A stretch of 11,383 bases of DNA from CAXXOK01 sp036759125 (GCA_036759125.1 DAIOVG010000083.1:1-11383), one strand, 5' to 3'. Shown: positions 1 to 7,800, numbered from the stretch's first letter. Notes: generated from the sequence alone by a model not told the origin. Numbers and translations: made by a program.

Positions 1-3000
1 ATCCTGCGGGGGCTTGGGCTGAGAGCGGCGGGCCGCTGCGGCACGCGCTGCAGCCTTGCGCTTCTTGTTCTGCGTCAGCGCATAGGCGTATACGCCGCCC
101 GCGCCGCCGATGAGCACAATGCCGCCAAGCACCAACCCCACCCAGCCGCTGCCGGACTGGGTTTCCTTGGTATCCTCCTCATACTCAATGGGAATCATGG
201 TACCGATCACAAAGGTGGAGGTCGGCTGGGGTGTGGGGGTTGCGGTTTCCAGCGGCACGGCAGGTGTGGCGTAGGGGTTGAACGGCTCGTAGGTCGCGTT
301 CAGGCTGGTGGACGGGTTTTGCCACACGCCGACGTTCCAGTCCTCTACGGAGGAGACCTGCCCCTGGGTGGCGGACCCGCTGGTCGAATTATTGTTCGTC
401 GTGGTCGAGGACCCGGAATTCTGAATGCCCTGCAAATATTCGCTGGAATTGAGGAAGGTCGACAGCTCCGCCAGGTTTAAGACCTTGAAGAAATCGCCGC
501 TGACCCAGCCGACGGTACCGGACTGGTTGATGTTATACCAGGTGGTTCCGTTAGCGCTCTGCGAGCCCAGCACCAGCCCGAAGGCATACTGGTTGAGCAC
601 GCCGATGCGCGTACCGCCGGGCGCGGAGCGGAAGTTGACGGAGTTGGCCGTAACATAGCCATAGCTGGACTGCGCGTTGGGGTCGTACGGCGCGGCTGTC
701 TGCATGGGTGTGGGCGTAGGCGAGCCCTGCGCCAGATAGTTGTTGACCTCGGTGGCGGTCATCATGCGCAGCTGATCCTGCCGGATATAGCCGGATAGGC
801 CGTTATAGCTGCTGACATGCCAGCCGTAGCCATCGTAGTACACCTGGCCGGATACATAGACCGCCTGGTCCTCTCCCAGCCATGCGGAGATGGATGCCTG
901 TGCGCCCGGAACGGTGCGCAGGGGCACATCGTCGCCCAGGGTGAGGAAATAGCCGGTCTGCGGAACGGGCGTTGGCGTAGGCGACGGGGTGGGGGTCGGC
1001 GATGGCGCGTTTGCCGCGTTGTAGGCGTCGATGTAGCCCTGCGCCTCACCCGGTGTGATGGTGCGCACGGAGGTATAGGGCAGAAGGCCGATATAGCTTT
1101 TGCCCAGGTAGGTCTGCGCGCCTGTCCATACGGTGCCGTCTACATCCACCTGTCCGTTTAAGTATAAAAGGGTATCGGCAGGCAGGGTGGTGATGATGGA
1201 GTTATCGGCAAAGTTTGCGTTGTCGCGCAGGGCAACCTGTGTAAGCGTCAGGCCGTACCCGACATAGAGGTCCAGCTGCGAAGCGGTCTGCGTGGGCGTG
1301 ACGACCGGTGTATCCGTGGGGGTTGTGGTTGGCACAACGGTCGGGCTTGCAGTCGGCGCAGTGGTGGGCGTATCGGTGGGGGTTGCCGTAGGCGCGGCCG
1401 TGGGCGTTTCCGTGGGGGTGGGTGCGGGCGACGGTGTAACATAGCTGCCGTCGATATCGATCAGGCTTAACCACACATAGCAGTCCATGGTGGCATAGCG
1501 TATATACGCCCAGTCTCTGTTGTTATAGTTGAACCAGCCGTGCACCCAGATGTTGGAATCCTTGCTGACCTGGAACAAAATGTTTGCGTCAGTGGAGGAA
1601 TCCGGCGTGGAGCGGAAGCGGACGCCCGTAGTGTTGGTTGCGCCGGGCTGGCCGACCGCGGTATAGCCGGGATAGATGCCCGAAATATCCAAAGGCTGGT
1701 CGTTCTCACCCGGCATATTGGCGGGCGTATCGGTGGGCGTCGCGGTTGGCTCGGCTGTGGGTTCCGTGGTTGGCTCAGTCGTCGGTTCGGCCGTCGGTTC
1801 GGTTGTCGGCTCAGTGGTGGGTTCCGCTGTGGGTTCGGCGGTTGGTTCGGTTGTAGGTTCGGTAGTCGGTTCCGCCGTTGGTTCTGCTGTGGGTTCGGCG
1901 GTTGGTTCGGCCGTCGGCTCGGTGGTAGGCGTGGGGGTGGCAGCCGGGGTTTCGACGGTCAATAGGCTCAGCCACACATAGCAATCCGTATTGTTGTAGC
2001 GGATATATGCCCAGGTGTTGCCGCCGGAGGTAAAGCTGCCGTGTACCCATACCTCGGTGCCCAGGGCGACCTGGGAAACCAGGTTGTCCGATACGCCCGA
2101 TACCGGGGTGGAGCGGATGTTGACGGAATTGATATTCGTAACACCGGCCGCGCCGATGGGCGTGTAATCGGGATAGGTGCCGGAGATATCCGCAGGCTCG
2201 CCATCGGCAGCCGTAGCGGTGGGGGTTGCGGTCGGGGCATCGGTGGGCGCGGCTGTCGCGGCTTCCGTGGGCACAGGCGTTGGTGTGAGGATCGTCAGCA
2301 GATCAAACCAAACATAGCTGTCGGTGCCGTTATAGCTGATATACGCCCACATGGTGGCGTCGATGGAGAAGGTGCCGTAAACATACACCTCGGTATTCAG
2401 ATCCACCTGTGCAACCAGGTTCACCGTTGAGCCGGATACCGGAGTGGAACGGATGTTGACGGAGCTGGTATTGGTGACCGCGCTCTTGCCAACAACCGTG
2501 TAATCGGCATAGGCGGTAGGGTCGGTCGGCGTGGCAACAGGGGTATCGGTAGGAACCTCGGTCGGTACCTCAGTCGGCGCTTCGGTGGGTGCGGCGGAAT
2601 CCAGCGTTACAAAGGAGTACACCACGTAGCAGTCCACACCGTTATACTGGATGTACGCCCAAACATTGTCATTGGCGGTGAAGGTGCCGTATACCCATAC
2701 AGCCGTGCCCGCATCGACCGTATACAGAATGGTATCGTTGGAAGCGGTCGACGGCGTGGAACGGAGCCGAACGCTGTCATTTGTCGTACCGGCAGCATCC
2801 ACTACGGCATAGTCGCCATAAAGATCCTGCGGCAGGCCGGGGGTCTGGGTGGGTGTGGCAACCGGGGCATCGGTGGGAACCTCGGTCGGTACCTCAGTCG
2901 GCGCTTCGGTGGGTGCGGCGGAATCCAGCGTTACAAAGGAGTACACCACGTAGCAGTCCACACCGTTATACTGGATGTACGCCCAAACATTGTCATTGGC

Positions 3001-4398
3001 GGTGAAGGTGCCGTATACCCATACAGCCGTGCCCGCATCGACCGTATACAGAATGGTATCGTTGGAAGCGGTCGACGGCGTGGAACGGAGCCGAACGCTG
3101 TCATTTGTCGTACCGGCAGCGTCCACTATGGCATAGTCGGCATAAATATCCTGCGGCAGGCCGGGGGTCTGGGTGGGTGTGGCAACCGGGGTATCGGTGG
3201 GAACCTCGGTGGGAACCTCGGTCGGCGCTTCGGTGGGTGCCTCTGTCACATCGGGGCTTGGGGTAGCGGTCTGCTCCTGTGCGTACACAAACGTAACGGA
3301 CGGCGCAGGCGAAAGGGTGCCGTCGTTATTCACAGTGATGACAAACTGCGGCTGCGAGGTGCCCGAAAGCGTATAGCCCGCGGGAATCAGCGCCGGATTG
3401 GGCGTGATGGTGTGCTCGCCTGGGGCAAGCTCGATGGTTTCGGGATTGGCCAGCGCCGCGCCGCCCTCATCGGTATAGTAGACGGTCAGGTAGCCAGAGA
3501 CCAGCTCCTGCTCATAGATAAACGTAATATCGGAGGTGGTGGGAACGCCCAGATCGGAAATGGTGACGTCCACCTGCGCGGGGCTGTCGGCGGACAGGAT
3601 GTACCCGGTTTGCAGATCGGTGGGCGCTGGGGTAATCGTATACGTGCCGGGGTTGAGCGTCTGGGTCTGGGAGGACGCCACAGGGGTGCCATAGGCGTCG
3701 TTATAGTGGATGTTCACAGTGCCCTGCATGATTTGCGCCTGGAAATAGAACGTGACCCATTCGGGTGTCGCCGTGCCGTCCTGGTTCACAGTCACGGTAG
3801 CGCTGGAATCGCCCACGAGGGTATAGTTGGCCGGCACCAGCGAAGAATTAACATTGATGACGTTGACCTCGTCGTAATAGGCGGTCATTACTTCGTAATA
3901 GAGCACGTTGGCATTGTCGGCCTGATCCACGTAATACACGGGGATCTCCACAGGCGCGACAAGCAGGGGCATCTCCGCCGCAGAAACGTACAGCCAGTAG
4001 GTGTCGACCATCACGTCGTTCTGGTAGGCGGTAATCAGCGTGGAAGCGCCATCAAAGTCCACGGTGGCGATATCGGTCACCAGCGCGTCCCCGGTTGTGG
4101 GGGTGAAGGTATAGGGGGCCGTATCCGATGCGGTAATGGTCAGCGTGATGGGGAAATTGAACGCTTCCGGCGGCACCATAGCCCAATAGGCCTTGCCAAG
4201 CGGGCTCATGGTCGGGGTTGCGTCCAGCACCACAGGATCGCCATCCTGCACGGTATAGTAGGTAATGCTGACGGTGGGCATGCTGGCAAGCTGCTCGGGC
4301 GTCAGCTCCGCCGCAAAGGCGGATTGCGCAAACAGGAGCGCGAGCACGAGCAGGCACCAAAGGCTAATGCGCAATAGAGGAGCGGGTTTTTTCTTCAT
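1..4398 (-). CDS. Large multi-module surface protein: MucBP-like repeats, SH3b-like modules, C-terminal membrane anchor (partial)
   Basis: The frame is open from an ATG at 4398 to the left edge (1466 codons, no stop), so the C-terminus is missing. An AAGGAGG site lies just upstream (4408-4416). Residues 1-29 form a signal peptide (KKK, hydrophobic core, AFA cleavage site). Residues about 35-390 are beta-rich repeats with YY-x-D and TYTITP-like motifs resembling MucBP repeats. Eight SH3b-like modules follow, near residues 417-496, 525-604, 630-703, 742-814, 907-984, 1045-1120, 1165-1230 and 1245-1320, several with a V-x-[IFL]-RS-x-P core. Pro/Thr linkers separate the modules. Residues about 1419-1442 are a Gly-rich transmembrane segment followed by a basic tail (NKKRK). 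SH3b modules often bind cell wall or protein, so a wall-spanning or adhesive role is inferred. There is no enzyme domain and no LPXTG motif in view. The architecture is certain; the function is not. Confidence 0.9.
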   Translation of the reverse strand, partial: MKKKPAPLLRISLWCLLVLALLFAQSAFAAELTPEQLASMPTVSITYYTVQDGDPVVLDATPTMSPLGKAYWAMVPPEAFNFPITLTITASDTAPYTFTPTTGDALVTDIATVDFDGASTLITAYQNDVMVDTYWLYVSAAEMPLLVAPVEIPVYYVDQADNANVLYYEVMTAYYDEVNVINVNSSLVPANYTLVGDSSATVTVNQDGTATPEWVTFYFQAQIMQGTVNIHYNDAYGTPVASSQTQTLNPGTYTITPAPTDLQTGYILSADSPAQVDVTISDLGVPTTSDITFIYEQELVSGYLTVYYTDEGGAALANPETIELAPGEHTITPNPALIPAGYTLSGTSQPQFVITVNNDGTLSPAPSVTFVYAQEQTATPSPDVTEAPTEAPTEVPTEVPTDTPVATPTQTPGLPQDIYADYAIVDAAGTTNDSVRLRSTPSTASNDTILYTVDAGTAVWVYGTFTANDNVWAYIQYNGVDCYVVYSFVTLDSAAPTEAPTEVPTEVPTDAPVATPTQTPGLPQDLYGDYAVVDAAGTTNDSVRLRSTPSTASNDTILYTVDAGTAVWVYGTFTANDNVWAYIQYNGVDCYVVYSFVTLDSAAPTEAPTEVPTEVPTDTPVATPTDPTAYADYTVVGKSAVTNTSSVNIRSTPVSGSTVNLVAQVDLNTEVYVYGTFSIDATMWAYISYNGTDSYVWFDLLTILTPTPVPTEAATAAPTDAPTATPTATAADGEPADISGTYPDYTPIGAAGVTNINSVNIRSTPVSGVSDNLVSQVALGTEVWVHGSFTSGGNTWAYIRYNNTDCYVWLSLLTVETPAATPTPTTEPTAEPTAEPTAEPTAEPTTEPTTEPTAEPTAEPTTEPTTEPTAEPTTEPTTEPTAEPTATPTDTPANMPGENDQPLDISGIYPGYTAVGQPGATNTTGVRFRSTPDSSTDANILFQVSKDSNIWVHGWFNYNNRDWAYIRYATMDCYVWLSLIDIDGSYVTPSPAPTPTETPTAAPTATPTDTPTTAPTASPTVVPTTTPTDTPVVTPTQTASQLDLYVGYGLTLTQVALRDNANFADNSIITTLPADTLLYLNGQVDVDGTVWTGAQTYLGKSYIGLLPYTSVRTITPGEAQGYIDAYNAANAPSPTPTPSPTPTPVPQTGYFLTLGDDVPLRTVPGAQASISAWLGEDQAVYVSGQVYYDGYGWHVSSYNGLSGYIRQDQLRMMTATEVNNYLAQGSPTPTPMQTAAPYDPNAQSSYGYVTANSVNFRSAPGGTRIGVLNQYAFGLVLGSQSANGTTWYNINQSGTVGWVSGDFFKVLNLAELSTFLNSSEYLQGIQNSGSSTTTNNNSTSGSATQGQVSSVEDWNVGVWQNPSTSLNATYEPFNPYATPAVPLETATPTPQPTSTFVIGTMIPIEYEEDTKETQSGSGWVGLVLGGIVLIGGAGGVYAYALTQNKKRKAAARAAAARRSQPKPPQD
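1741..1920 (-). repeat. 12-bp-period minisatellite encoding 15 tandem EPT[A/T] tetrapeptides
   Basis: On the minus strand these 180 bp read as exactly fifteen consecutive E-P-T-A or E-P-T-T units (residues 827-886). They form the linker between the fourth and fifth SH3b-like modules. Codons vary between units (GAA/GAG, CCG/CCA/CCC/CCT), so the DNA copies have diverged while the peptide pattern has been kept. The segment should be an extended, Pro-rich, acidic spacer, and may vary in length between strains. Confidence 0.93.
2552..3199 (-). repeat. 324-bp near-perfect tandem duplication of an SH3b-like module plus linker
   Basis: Positions 2552-2875 and 2876-3199 are direct tandem copies, in frame (108 codons each) within the large surface protein gene. 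Compared base by base, they differ at five sites: 2797, 2805, 2816, 2823 and 2869 in the left copy. The first 245 bp are identical. Four of the five changes alter an amino acid. Each copy encodes one SH3b-like module and its Thr/Pro/Glu linker. The near identity points to recent duplication or ongoing homogenisation. Confidence 0.92.
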
Positions 4399-4456
4399 AG
4401 CAGGAGTTCCTCCTTCTGGATCGGGTCAGCATTCCATATCAAGAATAGATATCTTA

Positions 4457-4485
4457 ATTTTAATGCTTTCGTAATAGAAAGTCAA
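4457..4485 (-). promoter_or_regulatory. Sigma-A-type promoter of the large surface protein gene
   Basis: Read on the minus strand, the -35 box is TTGACT (4480-4485) and the -10 box is TAAAAT (4457-4462), with exactly 17 bp between them. Transcription would start near 4450, giving a leader of about 50 nt before the ATG at 4398. The spacer holds a small inverted repeat (CTTTC, 6 nt, GAAAG), which may be chance. The other half of this 198-bp divergent gap, toward the Nudix gene, has only a weak candidate: TGGACA at 4535 and TAGAAT at 4561, 20 bp apart. Confidence 0.75.
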
Positions 4486-4596
4486 CAAATATCGGCGATG
4501 ACGGCGGCCGCGGCAGGGCCGAAACTGCGCCGGATGGACAAGGGTTCTGCCTGGCAGGTGTAGAATAGCAAGGGGAGATGAAAAGGGGGCGCGCGG

Positions 4597-5145
4597 ATGG
4601 CGATGGATAAAGGGCTGAGGGAGACGTTTGTTTCGGAAGAGACGATATACAGGGGAAGGGTCTTTACCGTGAGCGAGAGGATGGTCACGCTGCCCAACGG
4701 CAAAACGGCCAAGCGCGAGCTGATCCACCACTTCGGAGCGGCGGCGGTTGTCCCCGTGGACGAAAACGGGATCGTGACGCTGGTGCGCCAGTACCGTATC
4801 GCCCACGACACGGTGATGCTGGAAATCCCCGCCGGGAAGCTGGATTCCGCCACCGAGGATACCCTTTCCTGCGCGCATCGCGAGCTGCAGGAGGAAGCGG
4901 GGCTTCTGGCCGGGAACATGCGCTTGCTCACCCGCATGACGCCGACCCCCGGGTACGATACCGAGTTTGTGGATATCTACCTGGCTACGGAGCTTTCCCC
5001 CGGCACGGCCCACCTGGACGAGGACGAGTTTCTGCTGGTGGAACGCATGCCGCTTGCGCAGGCTGTGGAGCATGTGATGCGCGGGGAGATGGGCGACGCC
5101 AAAACGGCAATCGGGCTGTTGATGGCGGCGCGCCTGCTCTGCTGA
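4597..5145 (+). CDS. Nudix hydrolase, ADP-ribose/ADP-sugar pyrophosphatase type
   Basis: This 182-residue protein probably hydrolyses ADP-ribose or related ADP-sugars to AMP and a sugar phosphate in the cytosol. Visible family marks are RQYR (64-67), E-I-P-A-G-K (76-81), the Nudix box core REL-x-EE-x-GL (95-103) and a TPGYDTE segment (118-123) resembling the PSPG-x-x-(D/S)E element of ADP-ribose pyrophosphatases. The length is typical. The box has six residues rather than five between its Gly80 and Glu87. The ATG at 4597 is preceded by AAAAGGGGG at 4581-4589; an in-frame ATG at 4603 is also possible. The acetyltransferase gene follows 51 bp downstream on the same strand. The family is secure; the exact substrate is inferred. 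Confidence 0.88.
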   Translation: MAMDKGLRETFVSEETIYRGRVFTVSERMVTLPNGKTAKRELIHHFGAAAVVPVDENGIVTLVRQYRIAHDTVMLEIPAGKLDSATEDTLSCAHRELQEEAGLLAGNMRLLTRMTPTPGYDTEFVDIYLATELSPGTAHLDEDEFLLVERMPLAQAVEHVMRGEMGDAKTAIGLLMAARLLC

Positions 5146-5196
5146 TAGAACGATAAACGATACGCATATATTCCCGCTGAAGGAGATTTAGGACCA

Positions 5197-5760
5197 ATGC
5201 AGGCTGATCCGCAGTTTGATCCCATGGCGGTGGTTACCCGCCGCCTGGTGATACGGCCCGCGCGTATGCGCGACGCGCGGGATATGTTTGAATACTCCAA
5301 GGACCCGCAGGTTGCCCTCCATGTGCTGTGGGACGCCCACCGCTCCATCCGCGAGACGCGCGCGGTGCTGCGCAACATGATCCGCGACGCCCACATCGGC
5401 CCGCCGTTCAGCTATGTTATCGAGCTCAAGGACGAGCGCCGCGTAATCGGCACCATCGGGCTGATGAACTATTCCAGCGCCAACCGGTCCGCCGAAATCG
5501 GCTACAGCCTCAGCCGCGCGTACTGGAACCGCGGCATCATGTCCGAGGCGCTGATCGGGATGCTCAAGTTCTGCTTTGAGGAGCTGGGACTCAACCGCAT
5601 CGAGGCGCAGCATGAGGTGAGCAACCCCGCCAGCGGCGCGGTGATGCGCCATGCGGGCATGCGGCACGAGGGCACGCTGCACAGGCGCATCTACAACAAG
5701 GGAAAGTTTCACGACATGGAGCTGTACGCCATCCTGAAGGAGGAGTTTCATGCGCAATAA
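5197..5760 (+). CDS. GNAT N-acetyltransferase, RimJ/RimL type
   Basis: This 187-residue protein should transfer acetyl from acetyl-CoA to an amino group, either a protein N-terminus or a small molecule. It opens with the typical strand T-x-RL-x-IRPA (14-22). The fold continues with V-IG-TIGL (83-89), the acetyl-CoA region AEIGYSLSRAYWNRGIMSEAL (around 99-119, with the pyrophosphate loop at 109-114) and the late N-x-A-S-x-x-V-M-x-x-AGM element (143-155), all standard for the RimJ/RimL group. AAGGAG lies 11 nt before the ATG, with a second AGGA closer in. The 3' end overlaps the lipoprotein gene by 11 bp, so the two are probably translated from one message. The acceptor cannot be told from sequence. 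Confidence 0.88.
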   Translation: MQADPQFDPMAVVTRRLVIRPARMRDARDMFEYSKDPQVALHVLWDAHRSIRETRAVLRNMIRDAHIGPPFSYVIELKDERRVIGTIGLMNYSSANRSAEIGYSLSRAYWNRGIMSEALIGMLKFCFEELGLNRIEAQHEVSNPASGAVMRHAGMRHEGTLHRRIYNKGKFHDMELYAILKEEFHAQ

Positions 5761-6547
5761 AATGACGCTCAAACGGCTCGCCGCGCTGCTGCTTGTGGGC
5801 CTGCTTGTGCTGCTCACGTCTGGCTGCGGCAACAAGGAAAGCGCGTACAACAAGGCCCTTGCGGTGTTCGCCGAGGGGGATTATGCCCAGGCGGCGACCG
5901 CCTTTGCAAGGCTTGGCGATTATCTGCAGGCGGAGACCTATGCCGCGTATTCGCAGGGGCTGACGTACTATAATCAGTGCGATTATGCGGCCGCGGAACC
6001 CTACTTTGAGCAGACGCGCGGCTTTATGTACGGCAACCAGCGCTACAGCTTCTGCCACGCCTACGTGCTGGAGACCTCCGAATCGTTTGCCGAGGCGGCG
6101 GAGTGGTACCTGGCGCTGGGTGAGTTTGAGGACGCGCCAAGCCGCGCGGCCTATTGCCAGGCGCGCGTCGCCGTGGAGGCGGGTGACTATGAAGCCGCGC
6201 TGGTGAAGTATGCCGAAGCCGGCGGCTACCGGGACGCGGAGGAGCGGCTGGACAAGCTCAACTTCGAGATCTACGAGCGCGCTTCGGCGCTGCTGGACGC
6301 GCGGGAATATGAACAGGCGTTTTTGCTGTTTACGCTGCTGGGTGACCGCTACAACGCCGGGGAATACGCCCGCACCGCGAAAAACTATCTGCAGGAGCAG
6401 GAGTATCTCCGCGCCGAGCAGCTGATCAAGGACGGCGACCTGCAGGGCGCGTACGATATCTTCCACGCCATGGAGGGCTTCCGTGACGCGGCAACCCGGG
6501 CAGAGGAGCTTGGGGCGCAGCTGGGGATAGACGGTACCGCACAATAG
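5750..6547 (+). CDS. TPR-like repeat lipoprotein
   Basis: This 265-residue protein starts with a basic N-terminus and a Leu-rich stretch ending in LLTSGC, so Cys26 is the likely lipidated residue and the protein sits on the outer face of the membrane. The rest is about six helical-hairpin repeats of roughly 33-36 residues, with the recurring pattern A-x-x-x-F-x-x-L-G-x-[YF]-x-x-A (for example near residues 40-65, 75-90, 110-130, 145-165, 180-200 and 225-245), as in tetratricopeptide proteins. Such repeats bind other proteins; no catalytic motif is visible. The ATG at 5750 lies inside the acetyltransferase gene and has an ideal AAGGAGG six bases upstream, which favours it over the in-frame ATG at 5762. 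The partner is unknown. Confidence 0.85.
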   Translation: MRNKMTLKRLAALLLVGLLVLLTSGCGNKESAYNKALAVFAEGDYAQAATAFARLGDYLQAETYAAYSQGLTYYNQCDYAAAEPYFEQTRGFMYGNQRYSFCHAYVLETSESFAEAAEWYLALGEFEDAPSRAAYCQARVAVEAGDYEAALVKYAEAGGYRDAEERLDKLNFEIYERASALLDAREYEQAFLLFTLLGDRYNAGEYARTAKNYLQEQEYLRAEQLIKDGDLQGAYDIFHAMEGFRDAATRAEELGAQLGIDGTAQ

Positions 6548-6790
6548 ATAGGCCTGGTGAAAGAGCCAAGTCTGCATTGTCGCTTGACGCGGCTCCACCT
6601 CATGCCAAGATCGGGGCAGGGCTGCGCGCTTCACTCGCTTCGCGCGTTTCGGGTGTTGACACTTTCGATTCCCTGATACGGATGGCGGACACGATCACGT
6701 TGCGCGCGAATCACGGTTTTACACAGGTTTGGATAACGATATGGGGTTCAATTTTAAAGGCGGCGTGCCTGATGTTTGAGGTATAACGGC
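6548..6790 (+). other. Intergenic region between the lipoprotein and transporter genes
   Basis: I see no convincing gene in these 243 bp. A short GC-rich inverted repeat (GCGCG and CGCGC around 6633-6651, followed by TTTC) could be a weak terminator for the upstream operon. A perfect TTGACA lies at 6656-6661 but has no good -10 box 16-18 bp later. A looser pair, TTGGAT at 6729 and a TTTTAA stretch about 17 bp on, sits closer to the transporter start. The transporter probably has its own promoter here, but I cannot place it. Confidence 0.4.
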
Positions 6791-7681
6791 GTGAAGAAAC
6801 GCTTGGGCATAGAGGGAAACCTGATCATTCTGACCACCGCGCTTTTGTGGAGCACGGGCGGGGTTCTGATTAAATTCATCCCGTGGGGAACGCTGTCCAT
6901 CGCATCGCTGCGGGGCTTGATTTGTTTGTCCATTCTGCTTGCCATCCGCTGGGCGGGCCGCCGCCGGGGAAAGGCCGAGCCGGTGCGCTTTACCAAGTAT
7001 AACGTGGCGGCGGGCACGGCGCTGTTTATGACCTCGTCGCTGTTTCTGGCGGCCAACAAGCTCACCACGGCGGCCAACGCCATCGTGCTGCAGTACATCG
7101 CGCCGATACTGATATTGCTGTACACGGCGATTGTACAAAAGCGCAAGCCCACCAAGGCGGATATCCTGCTGACGGTGCTGGTGTTCCTGGGCTGCGCGCT
7201 GGCGTTTTCGGATAAGCTAGGCGGCGCAAACCTGCTGGGTGACAGCCTGGCGCTTTTATCCGGCTTCACCTTCGCGGCGCTGATTCTGATCAGCCAGCAC
7301 AAGGAAACCCAGGCGGGAGACGGGCAGATTATCGGCTGCGGGATGAGCTTTCTGTTCTGCCTGCCCTTTCTGCTCACGGATCAGAGCATCTCGTTCGTTC
7401 CCGCCAACGTCGGCGCGATGCTCGCGCTGGGCGTATTGCAGTACACCCTGCCCAGCATCCTCTTTGCCAAGGGCGTGAAGATGACCAACCCCGTGGCCGC
7501 GTCCATCATCCTCACAGCCGAACCGATCATGAACCCGGTCTGGGTGTTCCTGTTCCTGGGCGAGCTCCCCGGCACCGTCGCCATCCTGGGCTTTGTGCTG
7601 GTCATCTCCGCCGTGACCCTTCAATCGCTGATCCCGATTCTGCGCAAGCCTAAGCCGGGGTATGTGGAGCCGATTGAGTAA
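6791..7681 (+). CDS. EamA-family (drug/metabolite transporter superfamily) membrane transporter
   Basis: From the GTG at 6791 this is a 296-residue, very hydrophobic protein with about ten predicted membrane helices in two five-helix halves, the EamA layout. The first helix has the family pattern LLWSTGG-x-x-IKF, and the second half has AS-x-ILTAEP-x-x-NP-x-W-x-x-L-FLGE, typical of EamA helices. The charged loop RRRGKAE lies after helix 2. Members export amino acids, nucleosides or other metabolites; the substrate is not predictable here. The GTG is chosen because TGAGGT lies 8 nt upstream, the same arrangement as the small lipoprotein gene at 10776. An in-frame TTG at 6776 would add five residues but has no ribosome binding site. 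Confidence 0.9.
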   Translation: MKKRLGIEGNLIILTTALLWSTGGVLIKFIPWGTLSIASLRGLICLSILLAIRWAGRRRGKAEPVRFTKYNVAAGTALFMTSSLFLAANKLTTAANAIVLQYIAPILILLYTAIVQKRKPTKADILLTVLVFLGCALAFSDKLGGANLLGDSLALLSGFTFAALILISQHKETQAGDGQIIGCGMSFLFCLPFLLTDQSISFVPANVGAMLALGVLQYTLPSILFAKGVKMTNPVAASIILTAEPIMNPVWVFLFLGELPGTVAILGFVLVISAVTLQSLIPILRKPKPGYVEPIE

Positions 7682-7690
7682 GCCTGCGTC

Positions 7691-7710
7691 ATGGGGGTTT
7701 CAACCCCCAT
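7691..7710. repeat. Perfect hairpin 1 downstream of the transporter gene
   Basis: ATGGGGGTT and AACCCCCAT form a perfect inverted repeat starting 10 bp after the transporter stop. In RNA it would be a stem of 7-8 pairs with a TTTCAA loop. No U-run follows, so it is not a clear terminator. Confidence 0.6.
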
Positions 7711-7718
7711 ACCCCTGG

Positions 7719-7735
7719 CAAGGGCGATGCCCTTG
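7719..7735. repeat. Perfect hairpin 2 downstream of the transporter gene
   Basis: CAAGGGC and GCCCTTG are perfect complements around a GAT loop (7-bp stem). The hairpin sits 8 bp after hairpin 1 and 9 bp before hairpin 3. Confidence 0.6.
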
Positions 7736-7744
7736 ACCCATCAG

Positions 7745-7771
7745 AAGAGGCCGTGCATTGCACGGCCTCTT
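7745..7771 (+). terminator. Strong GC-rich hairpin 3, probable transcription end for the transporter gene
   Basis: AAGAGGCCGTGC (7745-7756) and GCACGGCCTCTT (7760-7771) are a perfect 12-bp stem with a 3-nt ATT loop, between convergent genes. The stem is ideal for an intrinsic terminator. The following bases, TTGAAAATGTTGTGTTT, are T-rich but not a clean U-tract, and the minus strand has no U-tract either. Termination is therefore likely but not proven. Confidence 0.55.
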
Positions 7772-7800
7772 GAAAATGTTGTGTTTATACTGTAACGATG

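Noticed and set aside
1540..1981. Plus-strand frames giving Gly-Ser-Val or Trp/Arg/Gly repeat peptides
   Set aside because: They are the reverse-complement reading of the EPT[A/T] linker array of the surface protein.
1741..3199. CRISPR array suggested by regular repeats
   Set aside because: The repeats are in-frame coding modules (12-bp and 324-bp periods) inside one open reading frame, with no short repeat-spacer structure.
3412..4377. 321-codon plus-strand open frame antisense to the large surface protein gene
   Set aside because: Its product is low-complexity Gly/His/Arg-rich with no domain, and the opposite strand has a continuous frame with signal peptide, repeats, promoter and ribosome binding site.
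5591..6634. 347-codon minus-strand open frame antisense to the acetyltransferase and TPR lipoprotein genes
   Set aside because: Both plus-strand genes have clear family motifs and ribosome binding sites. The antisense frame is a by-product of high GC content.
6656..6684. Promoter based on the perfect TTGACA at 6656
   Set aside because: No acceptable -10 hexamer lies 16-18 bp downstream.
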